DNA of 42,162 nt, taken from positions 1 to 42,162 of the forward strand of contig JABCPU010000527.1 in the NCBI GenBank assembly GCA_016800925.1. Direction: 5' to 3'. This DNA is from Suillus spraguei. Lineage: Eukaryota; Basidiomycota; Agaricomycetes; Boletales; Suillaceae. The notes below the pieces were generated by a model. It worked only from the letters and a program-made list of their open reading frames with translations, was not told the DNA's origin and searched no databases. Both the position numbers and the translations under genes were made by a program. Positions 33,498 to 42,162 of this stretch are shown one piece after another (within the stretch, counting starts at the first letter, position 1; every line of letters begins with the position of its first letter).

Positions 33498-36400
33498 TCA
33501 GAGGGCGTGTCGCTTCTTATAAGCATTTAGGATTCGAGCGGAGTTCTTCAGATTCTTTTCTGGGAGCCATTCGTTATCTCCCGATGAGTATCCTTTCCAC
33601 GAAACAAGATAACGTCGGCGATTGCCGGTTCCTTTGTGAGAAAGGATCGCTTCGATTTCATATTCTTCTTCTTCTTCGATGATGTCAGGGGGTGGTTCAG
33701 GGAAATTCGGTCCGTGTACGTCTGTTTCGCTATAGGATGATAAGACAGAAGCATGGAACGTAGGGTGAATCTTCCACTGCGGTGGGAGCTGGAGCGTGAA
33801 CGTGATGGGAGATAAGACATCGATGATCGGGAAGGGTCCGTATCGTTTCGGGGCGAGCTTCTTTGATGGGAGCTTAAGTCTAAGATTGGCGGCAGATAAC
33901 CAAACCTTATCTCCGATCTTCCATGGAGTGTACTTATCTCCTCTGGATCATTCGGCCATTGTTTGCATTGCGATGTTATGACAAGCGATTGCTTCTTCTC
34001 TTATCTTCTGCAGAGATCGTACTCGATCTTCTGCTGCGGGGACTGATGAATCGGGAATAAGGTGGGGAATGGCACGTGGTTCGTATCCCATCATCAAATA
34101 GAAGGGTGATGCATTACGTGCATCGTGTTTTCGGTGATTGTGAACGAATTCAGCGATTGGTAGATGTTCTACCCAATCTTCAGGGTTGTTACGGCAATAA
34201 ATGCGAAGGTATGTTTCAAGTTCTTGATTGAGCCTTTCCGTTTGACCATCAGTCTGCGGGTGATAAGCCGTGGATGGAGCGATGACGTAGTCGAGAAGTC
34301 GGGCAAGTTCCTTTGAGAAGCGAGATAGGAATTGCGGTCCTCGATCCGAGATAACTTTGTCATGGAGTCCAAATCGTCGGTAAACATGTTTTAAGAATAG
34401 TTTTGCCACACCTTCTGACGTGATAGTTTTCAAACAAGGGATAATAATTACCCCCTTTGTAAGGCCATGGTCTACCACGACCATGATACTGTCATAGCCT
34501 CCAGAGACGGGGAGGTCAGTGATAAGATCAACGGAGACCTGTGAGAACGGGCGAACAGCCGATGAAGGAATAGGCGCGAGCGGAGGTCGAACGGGATGAG
34601 TATCTGCTTTCATTTGCTGACAAAGGGCGCAACCCTCGACGTATTTCCGAATATAAGAGCCCATTGCAGGCCACCAAGCTTCGCGTTTGACGAGTTCTTC
34701 AGTTTTGAATCGACCGGGGTGTCCTGCGGTAGGATGATCATGATACCTTTTCAGGATATCGGAGCGATGCACCGGTGGAATATAAGCGCGATTCTTAAAA
34801 TAGAGGACGTTCTCCTCAATCTTCCAATCAGAAAGTGCCGATGTCATGGGGGGAAGACACATGCCATCAAGGGCATCAGATGCCGTCTTGAAGACAGGAT
34901 CGTCGAGGGGGTCGGAGGATGATAGCACATCCTTCAAGTCGAGGTCAATAAGACGAACGAATAGAGCGTCAGGAAGGAGGGTCTGGTCCTCGTTATTGTC
35001 TTTGCCAGGGTCATAATCAGGCCGGCGGGATAGTGCATCAGGTACGGCTAATTTAGTACCTGCAACGTGATGCAGTTCAATGTTGTAAATAGACAAAATC
35101 AATTGCCAACGTGCTTGGCGACAGGTGAGCTTCTGTGCACTTCTAAAGTACAGAAGGTTCTTATGGTCGGTGAATACCAGGACGGGGTGCGGGTTTCCTT
35201 CGAGATAATGACGCCATTCGTTCAATGCCCGGATCACGGCAAGGAGTTCCCGATCAAAGATCTGGTAATTGCGTTCTGCGGGGTTCAAGGACTGTGAAAG
35301 ATATGCACATGGGTGATAAACACCATTTTCATCAGTCTGTAAGAGAACTCCGCCAGTTGCTACAAGCGAAGCGTCGGTAGCAATCGCAAATTGTCGGGAG
35401 GGATCAGGATTATGGAGTACCGGTTGGGAAGTGAAGCGTCGTTTCAGTTCTTCGAAGGTGTCCATACATTCGGTTGACCATTCAAAGGCCTTATCTTTCT
35501 TTGTCAAATCGATAAGGGGTCTGGCGATGTCAGAATAATGGGAAATGAACGTGCGGTAGAAGTTGCAAAAACCGAGGAATGACCGAACATCTTTTACAGA
35601 TTTCGGGATTGGCCATTCAGAGATTCCCTTGGTTTTTGCGGTGTCCATAGCAACTTGTCCGGGGCGAATTATCATTCCGAGATATTCCACTTCTTCTGCA
35701 TCGAAGGTGCATTTCTCCGGTTTCAAGAACAGGTGTTCTTTTCGTATTTTCATCAAAACTCGTCTAGTCCGTTCACGGTGTTCTTCCATTGTCGTAGAGA
35801 AAATTAGGATATCGTCCATATAGATAACCATCCATCCTTCATTGATTTCTTGTTGAAAGGTGCGATTCATGTATGCTTGAAAAAGTTGCTGGGGAATTGC
35901 AGAGGCCAAAGAACATAACGTTTGGTTCAAAGAGGCCGAATTCTGTAGTAAAAGCAGCTTTCCACCGATCATCAGGATGGATGCGAATGTTGTTATAACC
36001 GGACCGAATATCCATTTTCGTAAAGAACTGTGCGTTATGAAGACGTGCGACAAGGGAAATAGGGAGTGGGAGCGGATATGCGTTTTTGACTGTCCAATCA
36101 TTGATGTAGCGATAATCTTGACAGGGACGCAGTTCACCGCTCTTCTTTCCCACAAAGAAGAAGCCACTGGCTTGAGGTGACTTTGATTCTGAGATAAAGC
36201 CTTTCGCAACATTTTCATCGATAAATGTTTTGACAGCAGCACGTTCTTTTTCCGATAGCGGGTAAACCTTAGATGTACGAGGGATAAAACCGGGTTTGGT
36301 GTCGATCCGATGATCGATACCAGGGCGTTCGGGGGGTAGTTTGTTCAGTCCATCTTTAGCAAAGACGTCTACGAAGTCATGCAAATATTCCGGGACCAAT

Positions 36401-36534
36401 TCTTCGAAAGTTTTCTTTTTCTTTTCTTTCTCGTCCGTGGCGAATTCCTGAGCTTTGTTACTGTATTTCAGAGGAGGGAGGGGAATTGTGGAGTAGTTGG
36501 AGGGTTGTTCGAGTTGAGAGGTTCCATCACGTGT
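33498..36534 (-). pseudogene. pol: pol of element B: RT, RNase H, integrase, chromodomain
   Basis: RT is split by one extra A in a run at 35880-35884 (coding T run after CNSPATF). Upstream the frame carries FFFVGKKSGELRPCQDYRYI and KMDIRSGYNN; downstream it carries IYMDDILIF with the catalytic pair intact. RNase H follows (FAIATDASLVATGG), then integrase with the HHCC finger, VSVDLITDLP, SDRGPQF and the Glu in QTERLNQ (D-X35-E). An in-frame TGA at 33948-33950 (MQTMAE-stop) precedes the linker and chromodomain (RYLVSWKGYSSGDNEWLP), which ends at TGA 33498-33500. The stop and the frameshift make it non-functional. Protease is lost by truncation. Confidence 0.92.
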
Positions 36535-37340
36535 CCCCCGGCAGCCGGAACTCGGGACTCGGGACACACAACATTGTGAATAATATTGATGCACACATGT
36601 TAAGTCCCGAACGCCGACTGCCGAGGCCCGGCACCCGGAACTCGGCACTCGGCACTCAGAATAATCCACACATGTTGAGTGCCGAACCCCGAACTCCGGC
36701 AGCCGGAACTCGGGACTCACAATATTGTGAATGATATTGATGCACACATGTTAAGTGGCGAACGCCGACTGCCGAGCCCCGGCACCCGGAACTCGGCACT
36801 CGGCACTCACAATGATCCACACATGTTGAGTGCCGAACCCCAAACTCCGGCAGCCGGAACTCAGGACTCACAACATTGTGAAAGATACTGATTCCCATAT
36901 GTAAAGTGCCTAACCCCGAACCCCGGCAGCCGGAACTCGGGACTCGGGACACACAACATTGTGAATGATATTGATGCACACATGTTAAGTCCCGAACGCC
37001 GACTGCCGAGCCCCGGCACCCGGAACTCGGGACTCAGCACTCAGAATAATCCACACATGTTGGGTGCCGAACCCCGAACTCCGGCAGCCGGGACTCGGGA
37101 CTCACAACATTGTGAATGATATGGATGCACACATGTGAAGTGCCGAACGCCGACTGCCGAGGCCCGGCACCCGGAACTCGGGACTCGGGACTCGGGACTC
37201 ACAACATTGTGCATGATATGGATGCACACATGTGAAGTGCCGAACGCCGACTCCCGAGGCCCAGCACCCGGAACTCGGGACTCGGCACTCAGAATAATGT
37301 GAAAGTTATTGATCCACATATGTTGACTGCCGAACCCCGC
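36535..37340 (-). repeat. P satellite array at the KDZ1 locus
   Basis: About 10 units of roughly 75-80 bp in two alternating types. One has caacattgtgaatgatattg followed by atgcacacatgttaag. The other has aataatccacacatgttgag and tgccgaaccccgaactccg. It is the reverse-complement sense of most left-arm P units at 12310-14220 but clearly the same family, and less decayed (richer in CG). Confidence 0.85.
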
Positions 37341-37690
37341 ACTGTCGCACAGATATCTATTTCGTCTCGAGCCTTGATTGCTGAACCCCAAACCATGAAA
37401 TCCAGTAGTCCACAATTGTGGGGTTCGGGGTTCGGTACCTAAGATTCATGACTCGCCACTCAGAAATATTTGAGGCAATCTTGCCATTCGGAAGTCGAGT
37501 CCCATGAATTAAGTCCCAAACTCTAAGTACCATTGCACTCAGGCATTCACCACTTAGCATTTGGGATTTAGGACTCTACATCCGGATCTTGACATCCAGT
37601 ACTCAAAATCCGGAACAAAATATTCGGGAGTCAAGACAATGATTTGGACGGAATAAAATATTTTACATCATGTATGAAATGAAGACCATT
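37341..37690 (-). repeat. P-Q junction between P array and ORF2
   Basis: It contains agatatctatttcgtctcg, ccagtagtccacaattgtgg and gaaatatttgaggcaatct, matching the junction at 14119-14220 and 19230-19413. Beyond it is one degraded stretch of gtcccaaactctaagtacc type but no Q array. This sequence directly follows the ORF2 stop. Confidence 0.75.
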
Positions 37691-38494
37691 CTAATCTAAA
37701 CACAATGAAGAGGACTCCACTCCCCTGCCTCTCTTCAATCTCTGTAGCATGTCAGTGTACATCTTCACCTCTGCCATCTTCTCATGGATACCCTCATCTT
37801 GCTCCTCCATCAATGCTACCAGGCGTGCTCGAATCATCTTAAGTCCCATCACTGATGGGCCTGATGAGTCATTTACCTCCTCAGGAAGAAACCAAGCCAT
37901 CATCCTCAACTCCATTTACCATCCAATGCTGGTAGTGAACAACACAGGACCTCATGATCTGACCCCATTGCCATGGTTCATTCGGAATTTCGGTGTGTCC
38001 CATCCACCATGGAGTATCATAGCTGGGAATAATCCGGGATGGATGTCCGGAGCTGCGACATCATGAAACTGACATAGGTGGGATGAAAAGATGTGGTCTG
38101 GAACAGTGTTCCAGGTGAGCATGGGATACAATGTCAGGACATGAGCGACGGGGCTTGGAACAACAGAAACGATGTTCCTTGCAGCTGAGTACTGCAGGAG
38201 TGGCGTAAACAAATGTCTGTTGGAAATCTCAGCATTGCCCAAAAAAGTCAGCCGGTCATCCGGTAATCAGTCACTTACATTGATCTCCCATTGCAACCCA
38301 GCTTTAAAGTACATGATCAGGGCAGAAGAGGGAGGGTTGTTAGCAGCCTCCATCTGATATTGAGAGATACATGCGCGGATGCGCGATGCAGCCATATTCA
38401 AAGTACAAGAAATATCTTGAAGGTTCAGCTTCATGGGTTGCCAGTGATGTCCAGTATTTGGAGTGCCAGATGTGGATGCAGGAGTTTCAGGCAT
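37691..38494 (-). CDS. ORF2: unknown 232-aa protein paired with KDZ1
   Basis: ATG at 38492-38494 lies 2 nt after the KDZ1 stop. Three exons fit in phase 0: 38494-38279 (72 codons), 38227-37964 (88 codons) and 37909-37691 (72 codons plus stop). Intron 1 (38228-38278, 51 nt) has a GTAAGT donor and a CTGAC branch-like site. Intron 2 (37910-37963, 54 nt) has a weaker GTCAGA donor. The protein has a disordered start (MPETPASTSGTP), a central part with ALIMYFKAGLQWEI and FHDVAAPDIHPG, and a heptad-rich end (MIRARLVALMEEQDEGIHEK). There are no stops or frameshifts in the modelled exons. No known domain is recognised. A copy of its tail sits in the palindrome at 17077-17210, linking it to the transposon. 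A fused reading with KDZ1 is excluded by the stop. Confidence 0.6.
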
Positions 38495-38496
38495 GG

Positions 38497-41400
38497 CTAA
38501 TGCAAGAGTGTGACGCTGGGAATGACACTGACAGATGGTAAAGAGCTGATGATATGAGTCACTGATGGATGGATTAGAAATTCAAACTCCGACATGGGCT
38601 GACCCGGACAATTCCCGGGACTCAATGTTTGGGTGTCAAATATGCGTTTCATCAGCAAAACAAATTCATTCATGTGCACCATCGATAACGAGGGCTGCAG
38701 GTCTTGAAATGCTGCCTGTGCATCCTGAGCTAGTAAGGAATACATTTGAGACTGCCGTCCGGCATAGCATGCATGACCCGGAAGTTGTTTCAACAATGAG
38801 TCCTGCATCCGGGCACCCCATGTGGTTGCCTTCCACAAGAAAAAGTTGCACGTCCAATCCATCTCTGATTGCACCAATGATATTTCTTCCATCCATCGAT
38901 CCCATAGTGCCTTTGCCCGAAGCCAATGAACTCGGTAAACTTGGGATGGGTCCTGTCAGCTCACCACGGAATATATCAAGCATGCCCGAACTCACATTCC
39001 TCATTCCAGGAATTTTCTGGACCCTCCATGTCGACTTCCACTGACCAGAACCAAGTGAGGGACTCATTTCGCTGACCTCGGGTGTTTGGATCGCCAATGG
39101 CAGTGCTGATTTTGAGCTGCTCGCGAAGCAGGGGTTTGTATTTCTGAAGCTGGTCTGGCCCCGGCTCAAGTTGTATCATTTGCTTCCTGGTTTTTGTATA
39201 TATACTGGCATGTAGGGATACTGCCTGCTGCACTGAGGTCACCTGGGACCACGCTCGAGTTTTTAGGGCTTGAGATTTGGCTTGCCTAACTGTTGTTCGG
39301 AACAGGATAGCCTTGTTGCACAAGTGAATGCGGAGATTGTGCAGGGCATCATTGGCCTGCCCTTCACAAAGGGACATCTCCAACGGAATCAGATCCTCTG
39401 CCATACAGCATCTGCAATGTTCAACCCCGAGGTTTGATGGCAATGGAATTATGGTGAGCTCAGGGGAGTTTGTCCATGCATCAGATGTCTCGGTGAAATC
39501 CGCCGGGTCATCATCGATATCGTCAAGAATATCTATGTTCAAGTCGTCAGGATCGTCATCTGCATCAAATCCCTCTCCCAGATGCGTAAGAGCAGACCGA
39601 GTGAATTCGTCTATCTGGCCTTGAATACGATCGCGTTGCCGGGCGATATCTAATCTCTGTGTCTCCGTTGATCGTCTTCCAATTCTGCGGACCTCGATGA
39701 GCAATGCAATTTGAGCCTCTTCAATTGCCAACCCAATGGATATCCATGTTGCCACAGATCTGCGAGAGGGTGCTGCATGACGGGCATTACCCGCTTCTAG
39801 TAGTCTAAGCTCGATCTCCTTTTTGCTTGGTGCTAAGTGAAAAATGAATGCCGGAGCTCCACGGAGACAAAGAATGTTAACTTACCCTTCTTGATATTGA
39901 TTTCATATAAATCCATCGCCGCAGGATCCCTGATTCTCTTGGACTGAGCGACCATCTCGCTGGCTAACCATTGTGTCTTTAAATTGCCGGGTGCAGCTTC
40001 ATCAAGTCTGTCGAAAGCCTTGCCACTTTCGGCGATGCCATTCTTCGCCAGCTTGTATTTCCGGCAAAGAGTCCTTTTCATGCGGATCATCTTGCAGAAA
40101 TTGGAATCGTTCATCTGATAATCAAGACATTCCTTTCGGTGCGGGATGACATTCCCGAGCGGCAGGGGAAATCAGGTTGAGACGCGCCCATAGGGTCTCC
40201 ATGATCTCTCCATCAATCCGGCCAATGCCTTCAATAAAATTTGAAGCATATCGGACATAGCAACTGTCCTGATGTCCATGCACATGCCACAACCCGATTC
40301 CAGGAATGATGGTCAGTTCCGGTACATGTCAAGGTATCGGCTTCGATCCACCCGAACACGAAAGTGCTTGTTGTATTGACAATTGATGTCATAGAAGGTG
40401 ACAGCCCTGGTAATGCCTTCCCATGTTGTGCTGGGCAGCTTCACAAAGGGCGTAGTTCCATGTTCATTTGTCTGCAAATGATGCATGGTCAACTAGTGAA
40501 TGTCGATTGGGCATGTTTGGCTTGCCTTTCCCCTTTCTGAAAATCAACCATCGAGTGAGGGACAAAGCACCCATGCCGGGCGCAGGCAACTCCCCCGATT
40601 CCTGTGGACTCGAGCTTGTGCCGCGCCGCATTTGCTTGATTGACCGCCCGGTGATTGTTGCAGCTCGATTTTTCCACCGTGTCAGCAGCCTCCGCAAGAT
40701 GCATGTTATACCTGTCCTTTCCGACCATGAATCCAAGCCCATCTGAAAGCCAAACTTCATCGAGGGGATTAATGGGATGCAGGTGTTCAGCTTTGAAATT
40801 TCCGTCCATCACAAATGACCGGGTGTATTTCCAGCTTGGAGTTCTTATCATCGCCGAGTTCACTTCGGTATTGAACATGACTCACTCATCAAGTGATTCA
40901 TCCCCTGACAAAGATACATTAATCCCAGGCTGAGGACATGCCGGGCAAAATAATGCAAGATCTCCTGCGTTCGGGATGTCAGAACGATGGCCATAGCCAT
41001 GCCATTTCATGGTCTTCAACTGCCTCCACTGTCGAGCGACTCTCATGAGCTCTCTGTATCGATCCTTGCCACGGCCTGTGTCAACATCATGTCCTTTAGA
41101 TGAAGCACAAATAGCATTACCGGAACAAGGTGTGGAAACATGCTCGAGGTCATTCGCCGGAGCTTACTGTAATAGTTCATTGCGGAGGTGCCGCATTCAA
41201 GGTTGTCCAATAGAAAATCATCCAGCACTCCGAAGGTAAACACGGTCTTCGGCCTGTTAAACGATGCAGGGAAAAATCCATGCCGAAACATTTGAATGTC
41301 CGGACTCATGGCATTTGGACAATCGCAGCAGCGAACCTCGAGGCGGTGAACTCCGGACTTGTCAACGATGACCATGGTGTTTTCCTTCGGCTGGAACTCA

Positions 41401-42099
41401 GGTCCCGACACAGACGGAAGATCTTCGGGCTCAAGCTGGTCTTCAGGTTCATCTCCTTCGAACAAATCCCACCTATCTGTGAGCACCGGACATTGCTTGC
41501 CATCATGCCCGAGGTGTATGGTGAGTCCGACATGAGCGAGACAACTCCCGCTCGAAGAATTGACCATTCCATTGACTGATCCAGTGGAAAGGATTGCAAC
41601 GATGTTGACTCCTGCAACAGCCCGTGCAATAGAGAGGCTCGCCAAGACAATCTTGACATTTGTAGACCCCATCCTGGTGGCAGATGATGCATCTCCTGTC
41701 TTCTGGTGGAGCTTCTCGATCCAGGAGGTGATGCAGATATGATTCCTGCCTTGGCAGCCATTGCCTGAGGTAGTCATTTTGACTCTGCATTTTTTATATT
41801 GAGCTATAGTTTGAATGACACTCCAACATTTAACATGAACTTGCCATGGTTTTTGGGAGTTGCAATGGCTCAAATGAGCCTTGGTCTTGCTCGTAAGTAT
41901 TGTCAGGAAAGTCATCCCAAGGAGGTGGTGCCTGAACAGGCTGAAGTGTTGGTGATTCTGGGGGAGAGTGAGGCATGGACCTGTAGGCTCGTCGTCTTGT
42001 GCTTGCAAGTGGGACCTTGACCCAAATCTTTCTACCCTTGCTGCCCCTTGCTTCTACCCTGTGGGATTTTTGCAATGGGGTGCATCTACCTATCTTCAT
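38497..42099 (-). pseudogene. KDZ1: near-complete KDZ transposase with CxC2 cysteine cluster
   Basis: Modelled exons: 42099-41845, 41784-41121, 41064-40886, 40843-40526, 40471-39886, 39832-38996 and 38939-38497. Exon 2 has the cysteine cluster (CIICHQDGVYKCQDCLGEP, CTGCCRSQHRCNPFHWISQW) then GLTIHLGHDGKQCP. Exon 4 has the first catalytic block FVMDGNFKAEH, CARHGCF and VDFQKGER. Exon 5 has FYDINCQYN, IGLWHVHGHQDSC and IGRIDGEIMETLW. Exons 6-7 have the acidic linker, CEGQANDAL and RVHWLRAKALWDRWMEE. Introns are 42-60 nt. Single-base shifts are needed near 41540, at the start of exon 5 (two), near 40330 and near 40160 (two), mostly at homopolymers, so it is scored as broken. If those are sequencing errors the gene could be intact. 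DNA transposase of the KDZ superfamily. Confidence 0.88.
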
Positions 42100-42162
42100 C
42101 TTATTTTATAATGCTAATGTTGCAAGCAAAGCATCTGCTCAGGTGGAATGAATTTTTATTAC

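Larger units (their letters stand above)
31467..36534 (-). mobile_element. Ty3/Gypsy element B, 5'-truncated
   Basis: It is a sister copy of element A that keeps the 3' LTR, polypurine tract, ORF3 and pol from just upstream of RT. Gag, protease and the 5' LTR are gone. The sequence leaves the element at 36534, directly after tccatcacgtgt, and enters P repeats. It inserted into KDZ2 at its left end. It keeps more CpG sites and an intact YMDD and integrase Asp, so it is younger or less decayed than A. Confidence 0.9.

Noticed and set aside
37691..38494. ORF2 as a C-terminal extension of the KDZ1 protein
   Set aside because: KDZ1 ends at a clear stop (38497-38499) and a separate ATG follows 2 nt later. 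The KDZ C-terminal motif block is already complete upstream.
38565..39044. Plus-strand ORF of 159 codons opposite KDZ1
   Set aside because: Antisense of exons that carry recognised KDZ C-terminal motifs in phase across introns. The plus-strand frame has no support.

Overview
The window looks like transposon-dense, probably heterochromatic DNA from a filamentous basidiomycete, most likely an agaricomycete. The evidence is: short introns (about 42-60 nt, several with GTAAGT or GTGAGT donors); two DNA-transposase groups typical of these fungi, KDZ with a CxC2-type cysteine cluster and Plavaka (CACTA-like); and chromodomain Ty3/Gypsy elements. No tRNA, rRNA, CRISPR array or bacterial-type operon was seen. 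Species was not determined.

Layout. 1-1140: decayed multi-exon gene of unknown function. 2040-6660 (-): Plavaka transposase relic interrupted by three LTRs. 6832-8872 (+): Ser/Pro-rich gene with tandemly duplicated exons, split by a solo LTR with a perfect target duplication. 9359-9949 (+): two-exon gene of unknown function. 9987-11561: LTR family C copies around a short coding scrap. 11562-20487: an 8.9-kb near-palindromic element inserted into an LTR C. Its arms carry three tandem-repeat families (G-rich, P and Q), and its centre keeps the 3' end of a small gene (ORF2). 20488-21708: inverted LTR C pieces. 21763-29712 (-): complete but dead Ty3/Gypsy chromovirus (element A) with a CTTTA target duplication inside an LTR D. 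30091-31466 (-): C-terminal part of a KDZ transposase (KDZ2). 31467-36534 (-): 5'-truncated second Ty3/Gypsy copy (element B). 36535-37690: P repeats. 37691-42099 (-): a nearly complete KDZ transposase gene (KDZ1), followed 2 nt downstream by ORF2.

How the parts relate. The order ORF2 end / P-Q junction / P repeats occurs at both the KDZ1 locus and the palindrome. The simplest reading is one transposon family consisting of a KDZ transposase, the ORF2 partner and subterminal satellites, with the palindrome as a non-autonomous fold-back derivative. Both Ty3/Gypsy copies also carry an extra third ORF with two zinc knuckles downstream of the chromodomain, which is not part of the usual Ty3 layout.

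Decay. Element A carries CpG-to-TpG/CpA transitions at catalytic codons of protease, reverse transcriptase and integrase, and its two LTRs differ largely at CpG sites. This suggests methylated cytosines deaminating over time. KDZ1 instead carries scattered single-base indels, mostly at homopolymers. All gene models come from reading the sequence by eye; no database search was run.
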